Below, in pieces: positions 1-5,283 of a stretch of 8,029 nucleotides of DNA. The DNA comes from Betaproteobacteria bacterium UBA931 (GTDB taxonomy: Bacteria; Pseudomonadota; Gammaproteobacteria; Burkholderiales; Casimicrobiaceae). A program made the position numbers and the translations under genes. Each line of letters opens with the position of its first letter. The first letter of the stretch is position 1. The stretch covers positions 27,696 to 35,724 of the forward strand of contig DBDN01000093.1 of the NCBI GenBank assembly GCA_002293615.1. Reading direction: 5' to 3'. The notes beneath the pieces were generated by a model. That model was not told the DNA's origin. It saw only the letters and a list, made by a program, of their open reading frames with translations, and did no database searches.

Positions 1-196
1 GCAAATATTGCCCTGCCTGGGTCAACCGAAGATTGCGCCCTTCGCGCCGCCAGATATCGGTACCCAATTGCTGCTCCAGCTTTTTGATGCTGTGGCTTAA
101 TGCCGACTGCGTCAAGCAGAGAATATCCGCCGCTGCGGTCAACGACCCCTGCTTTTCTACTTCTTGAACAATCGAAAGATGTATTCGCTCCAGCAT
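1..196 (-). CDS. metR: MetR-like LysR-family regulator, 5' part only
   Basis: LysR-type transcriptional regulator that very probably controls the divergent metE; only the first 65 codons are inside the window and the gene continues beyond base 1. Translating the minus strand from the ATG at 194-196 gives MLERIHLSIVQEVEKQGSLT, followed by AAADILCLTQSALSHSIKKL and LEQQLGTDIWRREGRNLRL. This is the classic N-terminal winged helix-turn-helix of the LysR family: GSLTAAA, TQSALS and the LEQ-LG linker all sit at the usual places (about residues 17-45). Divergent placement next to metE is the hallmark of MetR, which in enterobacteria activates metE with homocysteine as co-activator. The residues differ considerably from E. 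coli MetR, so the name rests on context as much as on sequence. The effector domain cannot be seen here. Confidence 0.8.
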   Translation of the reverse strand, partial: MLERIHLSIVQEVEKQGSLTAAADILCLTQSALSHSIKKLEQQLGTDIWRREGRNLRLTQAGQYL

Positions 197-211
197 CGTC
201 GACAATCCTTA

Positions 212-224
212 TGAATTTTATTCA
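212..224. promoter_or_regulatory. Predicted MetR binding site in the metR-metE intergenic region
   Basis: The 13-mer TGAATTTTATTCA matches the known MetR consensus TGAA-N5-TTCA at every fixed position. It lies just upstream of the metR start and ahead of the proposed metE -35 box, which fits a site serving both metE activation and metR control. A weaker related pair, TTCA at 221-224 and TTGAA at 232-236, follows directly and could be a second half-conserved site. Binding itself is inferred. Confidence 0.65.
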
Positions 225-246
225 TCGAATATTGAAATAAAACCAT

Positions 247-275
247 TTTACCTCATGAATCAACAACGCTAGGAT
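247..275 (+). promoter_or_regulatory. Possible metE promoter
   Basis: A -35-like TTTACC (247-252) and a -10-like TAGGAT (270-275) are separated by 17 bases, each matching four of six consensus positions. A weak promoter of this kind is what an activator-dependent gene such as metE would have. It would start transcription around 282, leaving a short leader. An alternative is TTGAAA at 232-237 with ATGAAT at 255-260, whose -10 is poorer. Confidence 0.4.
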
Positions 276-291
276 GCCGCTCTTGATTCAT
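255..291. repeat. Perfect 9-nt inverted repeat in the metE upstream region
   Basis: ATGAATCAA (255-263) and TTGATTCAT (283-291) are exact reverse complements with 19 bases between them, straddling the proposed -10 box and ending 23 bases before the metE start. It could be a second regulator-binding site, since its arms contain the MetR half-sites TGAA/TTCA at wider spacing. Only the symmetry is directly seen. Confidence 0.5.
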
Positions 292-314
292 TTAAGGAAA
301 ACAAGGAACGTCAC

Positions 315-2603
315 ATGGTCACAACGCACAACCTGGGCTTTCCCCGTATCGGGAGCAAACGGGAACTTAAATTCGCGCTGGAATCCTACTGGAAAGATCA
401 ATCAACGCGGGAAACATTAAAAGAAACGGCTTCGCTGTTACGCAAGCAGCATTGGCACGATCAGAAAGGGCTTGATCTGGTTCCTGTCGGGGATTTTTCT
501 TTCTACGACCACGTTCTCGATATGAGCTTTATGCTGGGGCAGATTCCGGAGCGGGCGCAGCATTTTCACGGCGACGTATTGGACAATTATTTCCGCGTCG
601 CGCGTGGCCGATCGGCTCGAACGCAGGAAAAGACCGCCGAGGGTGATGAAGATATTGCCGCCGGTGAAATGACCAAGTGGTTCGACACCAATTACCATTA
701 CATCGTTCCCGAATTCAATGCGAACACAAAATTCAAACTCGACGCCTCCTTGTTATTGGAACAACTGGCTGAGGCCAAAACACAAGGCGTAAAAGCCAAG
801 CCGGTCATCATCGGCCCGATCACTTATCTGGCGCTCGGCAAAGCCAAAGACAACACCGATAAGCTCGCTCTGCTGCCACGCTTGTTGCCTGTTTATTCGG
901 AACTTCTGGAAACGCTGGCGCAACAAAGTATTGAATGGGTGCAATTGGACGAGCCTTTGCTGACCACCGAGCTTGATACCGATTGGCAGAACGCATTCCA
1001 TACTGCTTATCGGCAACTCGAAAACCGTCGCGTCAAAATATTGCTGGCGACTTATTTCGGGCAATTACTTGAAAACCGGTCGCTGGCCGCTGGCCTGCCG
1101 GTTGACGGCCTTCATATTGACGCCGTCAATGGCCGTGGCGATGTCGCGCCGCTGCTCAACATTTTGCCCGCGCATACGGTGTTATCGCTTGGCGTCATCA
1201 ACGGCCGCAATATTTGGAAAACCGATCTTAATGCGCTGCTGGACTGGTTGGAACCCCTGGCGCAATCGTTGGGACATCGCTTATGGATCGCGCCGTCGTG
1301 TTCCTTGCTGCATGTGCCGGTGGACCTTGCCGACGAGCAACAACTTGATGCCGAGCTGAAATCCTGGCTGGCTTTCGCGCTGCAAAAACTTGATGAACTG
1401 AAGATATTGGCGACGGCGCTACGCGAAGGGCGCGGCGCGATGAAAGAAGCGCTTGCTTCAAATCGCTACGCCATCGGAACGCGCCACCATTCATCACGCG
1501 TCCATAACCCGGCGATCGCAGCGGCATTGAGCCATCTTGGCGCCGAACTCGGCCAACGCAAAAGCCCTTATCAACAACGCGCGGCAAAACAGGAGGCGCT
1601 GCTGAAACTGCCCGTTTACCCCACGACCACCATCGGCTCTTTCCCGCAAACAGCCGATATCCGCCAGACACGCCACCTGTTCAAAGCGGGAAAAATCGAC
1701 GAGGCGCAATACCGCGACGCGATGCGCGCCGAAATCGCGCATTGCGTGCATGAACAGGAAAAGCTTGGGCTGGACGTGCTGGTGCACGGCGAAGCCGAAC
1801 GTAACGACATGGTTGAATACTTCGGTGAACAACTTGATGGATATGCGCTGACCCAATCGGGCTGGGTTCAGTCATATGGATCGCGTTGCGTGAAGCCGCC
1901 GATCCTGTTCGGCGATATCAGCCGCCCCCAAGCGATGACCGTAGAGTGGATCCAATACGCACAATCCCTGACGGATAAACCGATGAAAGGCATGTTGACC
2001 GGCCCGGTGACCATCCTGAACTGGTCTTTCGTGCGCGACGACCAGCCCCGCTCTCTCTCCTGCAAGCAACTGGCGCTGGCGATACGGGAAGAAGTGCTGG
2101 CCCTTGAACAAGCCGGAATACGCATCATCCAGATTGACGAAGCCGCGCTGCGCGAAGGTTTGCCGTTGCGCAAATCGCAATGGCAGGAATATCTTGGCTG
2201 GGCAATCGAATCATTCCGCATTGCCGCCAATGGTGTTCGGGATGAAACGCAAATTCACACACATATGTGTTACTCGGAGTTCAACGATATGATCGCGTCC
2301 ATCGCCGATATGGACGCCGACGTCATCACCATTGAAACCTCCCGTTCGGATATGGCGTTGCTCAATGCCTTTGACGATTTCAAGTACCCCAACGAAATCG
2401 GCCCCGGCGTTTACGATATTCATTCGCCCAACATTCCGACACAAGAACATATCGTCGCGCTTATGAAAAAAGCCGCGGAGCGCATTCCGTTTGAACGCTT
2501 GTGGGTTAACCCGGATTGCGGCCTGAAAACGCGCCAATGGCCTGAAGTCATTCCGGCACTGGCCAACATGGTCGCGGCAGCCAAAACATTGCGCGCGCTC
2601 TGA
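315..2603 (+). CDS. metE: 5-methyltetrahydropteroyltriglutamate-homocysteine methyltransferase (cobalamin-independent methionine synthase)
   Basis: Cytosolic enzyme that makes methionine by moving the methyl group of 5-methyltetrahydrofolate (polyglutamate form) to homocysteine without vitamin B12. The 762 residues cover the whole family length (E. coli 753). The N-terminal barrel opens with LGFPRIGSKRELKFALESYW; the C-terminal catalytic barrel starts near residue 436 with PTTTIGSFPQT. The zinc ligands are all present: His650 and Cys652 in THMCYSEF, Glu674 in IETSRSD and Cys735 in NPDCGLKTR. Conserved HGEAERNDMVEYFGE, GPVTILNWSF and GPGVYDIHSPN are also there. One family position is changed: IDEPALREG reads IDEAALREG. 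The start is supported by AAGGA at 303-307, seven bases before the ATG. It is divergent from a MetR-like gene, the expected activator. The gene appears intact and functional. Confidence 0.98.
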   Translation: MVTTHNLGFPRIGSKRELKFALESYWKDQSTRETLKETASLLRKQHWHDQKGLDLVPVGDFSFYDHVLDMSFMLGQIPERAQHFHGDVLDNYFRVARGRSARTQEKTAEGDEDIAAGEMTKWFDTNYHYIVPEFNANTKFKLDASLLLEQLAEAKTQGVKAKPVIIGPITYLALGKAKDNTDKLALLPRLLPVYSELLETLAQQSIEWVQLDEPLLTTELDTDWQNAFHTAYRQLENRRVKILLATYFGQLLENRSLAAGLPVDGLHIDAVNGRGDVAPLLNILPAHTVLSLGVINGRNIWKTDLNALLDWLEPLAQSLGHRLWIAPSCSLLHVPVDLADEQQLDAELKSWLAFALQKLDELKILATALREGRGAMKEALASNRYAIGTRHHSSRVHNPAIAAALSHLGAELGQRKSPYQQRAAKQEALLKLPVYPTTTIGSFPQTADIRQTRHLFKAGKIDEAQYRDAMRAEIAHCVHEQEKLGLDVLVHGEAERNDMVEYFGEQLDGYALTQSGWVQSYGSRCVKPPILFGDISRPQAMTVEWIQYAQSLTDKPMKGMLTGPVTILNWSFVRDDQPRSLSCKQLALAIREEVLALEQAGIRIIQIDEAALREGLPLRKSQWQEYLGWAIESFRIAANGVRDETQIHTHMCYSEFNDMIASIADMDADVITIETSRSDMALLNAFDDFKYPNEIGPGVYDIHSPNIPTQEHIVALMKKAAERIPFERLWVNPDCGLKTRQWPEVIPALANMVAAAKTLRAL

Positions 2604-2616
2604 CGGGCAAACGCCG

Positions 2617-2652
2617 GATGCGGTTTACTTCAACCTGTTGCCGAACCGCATC
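2617..2652 (+). terminator. Inverted repeat after metE, weak terminator candidate
   Basis: GATGCGGTT (2617-2625) and AACCGCATC (2644-2652) pair perfectly around an 18-base loop, beginning 14 bases after the metE stop codon. No run of T follows, so it is not a textbook intrinsic terminator. It may stabilise the metE mRNA 3' end, or be a worn REP-like palindrome. Confidence 0.35.
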
Positions 2653-2751
2653 GCGGCTTGACAGTGGAGAATCCACCTCACTTTGGAATATTCCTGCCCA
2701 AATAAGCGAGGCCATTTCTAACGATCTTCCCAAAACAACACCTTATGTTTT

Positions 2752-2778
2752 AATGTTTGACATTTAACGTTTGTCGTT
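2752..2778. promoter_or_regulatory. Tandem palindromic boxes, likely HigA operator
   Basis: Two 13-base boxes sit one base apart: AATGTTTGACATT (2752-2764) and AACGTTTGTCGTT (2766-2778). Both fit AAYGTTTGWCRTT and each is palindromic (AATGT/ACATT and AACG/CGTT). They cover the -35 box and spacer of the higB promoter, ideal for autorepression by the HigA antitoxin, which is the usual control in this family. Binding by HigA is inferred from position and symmetry. Confidence 0.6.
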
Positions 2779-2785
2779 ATACGAT
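2757..2785 (+). promoter_or_regulatory. higBA promoter
   Basis: A perfect -35 box TTGACA (2757-2762) is followed after 17 bases by TACGAT (2780-2785), or with a 15-base spacer by TATACG (2778-2783). Transcription would start at about 2791-2793, practically on the higB ATG at 2792, so the mRNA may be leaderless. The -35 lies inside the first operator-like box. Confidence 0.6.
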
Positions 2786-2791
2786 CTGCGC

Positions 2792-3070
2792 ATGATTCAA
2801 TCGTTTGCATGTACTGATACTCAGGCTTTGTTTGAAGGACGAACAGTTCGGAGGTTTGTTAATTTCCGCGCTGTCGCGGAACGAAAGCTCCAAATGATTC
2901 ATCGAGCAGTCCGGCTTAATGATCTCCGTATTCCACCGAACAATCGCTTGGAGGCATTACGCGGCGACAGGCTTGGGCAGTACAGCATCCGAATCAACGA
3001 TAAATGGCGCGTGTGTTTCCGATTTGAAGGCGGCCACGCATTCGACGTGGAAATCGTTGATTACCACTGA
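2792..3070 (+). CDS. higB: HigB-family toxin (RelE/ParE fold mRNA interferase)
   Basis: Small toxin of 92 residues, of the HigB/RelE-like type that cleaves mRNA at the ribosome when not held by its antitoxin. The sequence begins MIQSFACTDTQALFEGRTVR and ends FRFEGGHAFDVEIVDYH. The core NRLEALRGDRLGQYSIRIND then KWRVCFRF is the diagnostic HigB strand pair, and the DVEIVDYH ending is typical. The ATG at 2792 is chosen because family members begin M-I-x-SF; an upstream TTG at 2771 would lie inside the promoter and adds residues foreign to the family. No ribosome binding site precedes the ATG, consistent with a leaderless message. The antitoxin gene follows after 11 bases. As in other higBA loci the toxin comes first. 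Intact in length and motifs. Confidence 0.93.
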   Translation: MIQSFACTDTQALFEGRTVRRFVNFRAVAERKLQMIHRAVRLNDLRIPPNNRLEALRGDRLGQYSIRINDKWRVCFRFEGGHAFDVEIVDYH

Positions 3071-3081
3071 AGGAGGACATC

Positions 3082-3387
3082 ATGAAAAACGTCGTTAATG
3101 GCATGAGAGCAATCCACCCCGGAGAAATCTTGAGGGAAGAATTCTTGGTACCTATGGAGATTAGTGCCAATGCGCTGGCCATCGCTTTGCGCGTGCCGGC
3201 GCCGCGCATCAATGATATCGTTCGGGAGCGGCGCGGCATCACAGCTGACACAGCATTGCGCTTATCCCGCTATTTTGGCACCAGCGCAGAATTCTGGCTC
3301 GGGTTGCAGGATGATTACGATCTCAAGACCTGCCAAAAAGAATTATCGGAGACGCTAACTCACATCGTACCTCGTAAAGCAGCATAG
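3082..3387 (+). CDS. higA: HigA-family antitoxin, XRE-type helix-turn-helix protein
   Basis: Antitoxin of 101 residues that neutralises HigB by direct binding and represses the operon. It has the HigA signature MRAIHPGEILREEFLVPM at residues 8-25, then a helix-turn-helix (ISANALAIALRVPAPRINDI, then VRERRGITADTALRLSRYF) and the family ending SAEFWLGLQDDYDL. A strong Shine-Dalgarno AAGGAGG (3070-3076) overlaps the higB stop and lies five bases before the ATG, so antitoxin should be made more efficiently than toxin, as expected for such pairs. The likely operator is the pair of boxes at 2752-2778. The protein looks complete. Confidence 0.94.
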   Translation: MKNVVNGMRAIHPGEILREEFLVPMEISANALAIALRVPAPRINDIVRERRGITADTALRLSRYFGTSAEFWLGLQDDYDLKTCQKELSETLTHIVPRKAA

Positions 3388-3425
3388 CTTTAGCCCGTAT
3401 TTCCCGCGAGATTGACGACACCAGC

Positions 3426-3446
3426 CCTTCGATGAAGGTCTCTTCT
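3426..3446 (+). terminator. Short hairpin after higA, weak terminator candidate
   Basis: CCTTC-GAT-GAAGG (3426-3438) followed by the pyrimidine run TCTCTTCT lies 39 bases after the higA stop. A second small hairpin, CTCCG (3470-3474) with CGGAG (3483-3487), follows and is trailed by TCTCTT. Both stems are only five pairs, so a terminator role is tentative. Confidence 0.25.
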
Positions 3447-3509
3447 CCATGCAAATCATTCCAGGTGTGCTCCGAAAAAATACGGAGTCTCTTACATTCA
3501 GCAAGGAGT

Positions 3510-3559
3510 GGTGCATTTTTGCACCGTAATCCCCTCACAACCTGGTGCACTTTTGCACA
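3510..3559. repeat. Pair of GGTGCA palindromes at the island edge
   Basis: GGTGCATTTTTGCACC (3510-3525, perfect six-base arms) and GGTGCACTTTTGCACA (3544-3559, one arm mismatch) are spaced 34 bases start to start. The second is part of the 24-bp sequence repeated inverted at the window end. They lie between higA and the toxin/immunity array, in a stretch without a convincing gene. They may be protein-binding sites or element ends; nothing in the sequence decides. Confidence 0.6.
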
Positions 3560-3569
3560 ATATTTGACA
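3546..3569 (+). repeat. 24-bp inverted repeat, left copy
   Basis: The sequence starting TGCACTTTTGCACAATAT and ending TTGACA is an exact reverse complement of 8006-8029. The two copies point inward and enclose the whole minus-strand toxin/immunity array, the arrangement of terminal inverted repeats. No transposase gene is visible between them. The 3574-3660 repeat begins four bases further on, so this copy marks the left breakpoint of the array. Confidence 0.75.
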
Positions 3570-3573
3570 ACCA

Positions 3574-3660
3574 TTGCGTTTGCCGTTATTGTTTTGTTCT
3601 CTTTTTGAGCAATCACTCTATTTTCATCACGGGAAATATCGTTTCGTCCAGAAGGCCTGC
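3574..3660 (-). repeat. 87-bp direct repeat, copy A (immunity gene 3' end)
   Basis: This stretch matches 5197-5283 with only two mismatches. It covers the last codons of the immunity gene (protein ending LLDETIFPVMKIE) plus its downstream tail. The remainder of the two immunity genes is much more divergent, so the ends have been kept alike by recombination or are recently duplicated. Confidence 0.9.
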
Positions 3661-4644
3661 TTGTTCAACTTCCGACTCCAGTAAAGAAGGAACAAAGGAA
3701 ATGCCCTTTAATTTGTTTTCTTTGCACATACGGACAAATTTTGCAGAAGCAAATAACCACGGAAGAATATCCAGCCCGCGAAATTCTTTTCCCTCTACTC
3801 GGACTCGATCACATCTTTGTAAATCGCAATCCGAAAAAAAATTATCCTGAATAACCATCGGCACATCCGGTTGCGTCTTCCTTCCGATAGAGGTATATCC
3901 GCAGATACGGCACGGCTTCAGATTGGCAAGGCGTTCCGTTGTCGGAACAGCCCCTTTGACCTCCCCTGTAATTGTCAGTTGGTAGATTCCTGATGGCGTT
4001 TCTCCATCATGCTCCATGATAGGCAGAATTTCGCAGCCCGTTATATTGTTCTCTAGAATTAACTCTCTCGCTTTAGCGCTGATGCCATATATCCTGAAAT
4101 CTGGAAGGCGCGACCCTGCCCAAAAGTTAAAAAAATCACGGACAGGAATTCTCCCCGGCTTTTTCTCCAAACGAAACGGTGCAATCTGCTTTTTCTGCCG
4201 ACCACAACCTTTATTGCCTTTTATCGCCGTTTCATGAGCAGGATAATCACACAACATTTGGTTCTCAAAATTAATACCGTCGTCCATACTGAGTAACGCA
4301 CCAGAACCATCATTAACAGCAAATCCAAAGAACTTAAATGGGCTTGGCTTTGTTTTCGAATATTTGTATCTTCCCTCAAGATACGAAAAAGGTTTAAAGC
4401 CTTTCTCTTTTTCAAACAAAGATATCAAATCGTCTATTTCTGGAGAATAGGCATCAAGCCATATTTCATTAAATTTCATTTGCGCCTTGAATTTCTCCAC
4501 CAATCTTTCCGGCCATTCTCCTTTTCCAGCCAATATCTGCTCCACTGTTTTAAATGTTCCCGGAGGTAAATCATCCCAGCACGTCCTATCATAAGCATAT
4601 TGCTTACGTGGAAAAAAAACACGCCAATAATTACATTTACTCAT
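3613..4644 (-). CDS. Putative immunity protein, double-CXXCG (SitI6)-like, copy A
   Basis: A 343-residue soluble protein with no signal peptide or membrane segment, clearly paralogous to the product of 5236-6285 over its full length (shared PRKQYA, DDLP-GTFKT-EQI, FEKEKGFKPFSYL, NKGCGR, DFF-FWAG, ISAKARE, YQLTITGE, LKPC-ICGY). The C-terminal half resembles the SitI6/double-CXXCG immunity family: LPDFRIYGISAKARELI, then ITGCEILPI, a CXXCG motif (Cys245-Cys248, CRICGY) and FASAKFVRMCKENKLKGISF. The first CXXCG of that family is reduced to GCG (Cys147). It starts 12 bases after the stop of the toxin tip at 4657-4977, so an immunity role against that tip is the natural inference. The start ATG at 4642-4644 has only a weak upstream AGAAAG. 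Family assignment is from remembered motifs; a DUF1629/Imm11-like fold is an alternative. Confidence 0.7.
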   Translation of the reverse strand: MSKCNYWRVFFPRKQYAYDRTCWDDLPPGTFKTVEQILAGKGEWPERLVEKFKAQMKFNEIWLDAYSPEIDDLISLFEKEKGFKPFSYLEGRYKYSKTKPSPFKFFGFAVNDGSGALLSMDDGINFENQMLCDYPAHETAIKGNKGCGRQKKQIAPFRLEKKPGRIPVRDFFNFWAGSRLPDFRIYGISAKARELILENNITGCEILPIMEHDGETPSGIYQLTITGEVKGAVPTTERLANLKPCRICGYTSIGRKTQPDVPMVIQDNFFSDCDLQRCDRVRVEGKEFRGLDILPWLFASAKFVRMCKENKLKGISFVPSLLESEVEQAGLLDETIFPVMKIE

Positions 4645-4656
4645 AAGTACTTTCTT

Positions 4657-4977
4657 TTATAAAAAATTATCAATGATCGCCTTTGCGTCTCTTACATCGA
4701 TTTTACTCCCGTTTAAGTTCATCGCCCTTTGCCATATCTGAGCTTCTGCTTCATAAACCTTCTCCCATGGAAGTTTGTTCGAACCATGAGGAGTAAGCGA
4801 CCGTATATACGCGCGTAATGTCCTAGACGGCTCTCCAGCTATTGTTGAAACCTTCGAACTATGAACTGCGCTGATCTGTGTATGAACACGAATTGGTGTC
4901 GGTACAATGTTGTTCAGCGAATAGGTCATGTTCGATGGCGCTCCAAGGCTCTTTTCTATCAGTTTATGGTACTGCAT
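4657..4977 (-). CDS. Orphan toxin C-terminal tip, HNH/His-Me-finger-like nuclease, copy A
   Basis: A 106-residue open frame that looks like only the tip of a polymorphic toxin. From the ATG it reads MQYHKLIEKSLGAPSNMTYS, then LNNIVPTPIRVHTQISAVHS, which recalls the HNH-type toxin pattern H-H-I-V-E-Q, N-x-I-x-P and V-H-x-x-I-S; His4, Asn22 and His32 would be the metal or catalytic positions. The end (LPWEKVYEAEAQIWQRAMNL) is a helical tail. The first 42 residues are encoded by DNA identical to 6462-6591; afterwards it diverges, with a five-residue insertion. Upstream it is joined to an Rhs YD-repeat fragment in a different frame and has no good ribosome binding site, so it is probably silent as it stands. 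The partner immunity gene follows after 12 bases. Nuclease activity is inferred. Confidence 0.6.
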   Translation of the reverse strand: MQYHKLIEKSLGAPSNMTYSLNNIVPTPIRVHTQISAVHSSKVSTIAGEPSRTLRAYIRSLTPHGSNKLPWEKVYEAEAQIWQRAMNLNGSKIDVRDAKAIIDNFL

Positions 4978-4982
4978 TCCGA
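4853..4982 (-). repeat. 130-bp exact direct repeat, copy A (toxin entrance)
   Basis: Bases 4853-4982 are identical to 6462-6591. The repeat encodes residues MQYHKLIEK to AVHSS of the toxin tip. On one side the upstream sequences are unrelated (Rhs fragment here, helical pre-toxin region in the other copy); on the other the toxin tips diverge at once. Confidence 0.97.
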
Positions 4983-5165
4983 CTGTCTGCGGCCTGGGTC
5001 AGGTAGCCGTGGCCATTGTAGGTGTAGGTGACGGTGCTGCCATCGGCCTTGTATTCCTTGGCAATTTGCCCAGCTTCGTTGTATTCATATCTCGTCGTCT
5101 GGTTGTTGAAGTCGATATGCTCAATCAGGTGGCCGACGGAAGAAAACACCGATGATGAAGCGCAA
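4964..5165 (-). pseudogene. Rhs core fragment with YD repeats, frameshifted into the toxin tip
   Basis: Minus-strand translation contains VGHLIEHIDFNNQTTRYEYN, then EAGQIAKEYKADGSTVTYTY and NGHGYLTQAADS, about two Rhs YD repeats (TRYEYNEAGQI and VTYTYNGHGYLTQ). Full Rhs proteins have dozens of such repeats forming a shell around the C-terminal toxin; only some 50 residues survive here. At 4982/4983 the frame runs into the 130-bp repeat out of register and stops after a few codons (SRNAVP then stop), whereas the toxin frame begins with ATG one base later. There is no start codon of its own. It is a recombination leftover, which shows an Rhs gene was once a partner of this array. Confidence 0.75.
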
Positions 5166-5171
5166 AGCCAG

Positions 5172-5218
5172 AAAACAATAACGGCAAACGCAATGGTTGC
5201 GTTTGCCGTTATTGTTTT
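5172..5218. terminator. Strong bidirectional hairpin terminator after the large immunity gene
   Basis: Two 22-base arms, 5172-5193 and 5197-5218, are perfect reverse complements with a three-base loop. The inner stem contains CGGCAAACGCAA and the outer part is A-rich on one side and T-rich (TTATTGTTTT) on the other, so the structure can act as an intrinsic terminator in either direction. It lies 18 bases after the stop of the immunity gene at 5236. Only the right arm is part of the 87-bp repeat; the copy at 3574 lacks the matching arm. Confidence 0.7.
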
Positions 5219-5283
5219 GTTCTCTTTTTGAGCAGTCACTCTATTTTCATCACGGGGAATATCGTTTCGTCCAGAAGGCCTGC
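5197..5283 (-). repeat. 87-bp direct repeat, copy B (immunity gene 3' end)
   Basis: Matches 3574-3660 with two mismatches, and carries the immunity gene 3' end and one arm of the terminator hairpin. It forms one homology arm of the cassette 5197-6591. Confidence 0.9.

Noticed and set aside
438..2537. Several open frames of 60-150 codons on the minus strand and in other plus frames within metE
   Set aside because: They overlap a complete, strongly conserved gene, show no family motifs and have low-complexity, arginine- and serine-rich translations typical of antisense reading of a GC-rich gene.
2604..2770. A gene between metE and higB
   Set aside because: No plus-strand frame with a start and ribosome binding site is present; the one minus-strand frame (2548-2733) runs into metE and has no recognisable features.
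2771..2791. Upstream TTG start for higB adding seven residues
   Set aside because: The TTG lies within the operator and -10 region, and family members begin with the M-I-x-SF sequence encoded from the ATG at 2792.
3510..3559. NtrC binding sites (TGCAC/GTGCA motifs)
   Set aside because: The NtrC consensus has TGCAC first and GGTGCA second, whereas these palindromes have the arms in the opposite order, and no nitrogen-regulated gene or sigma-54 promoter is nearby.
3574..5283. CRISPR array, because of repeated blocks
   Set aside because: Only two copies of each repeat exist, far apart and overlapping coding sequence; there are no regularly spaced short repeats.
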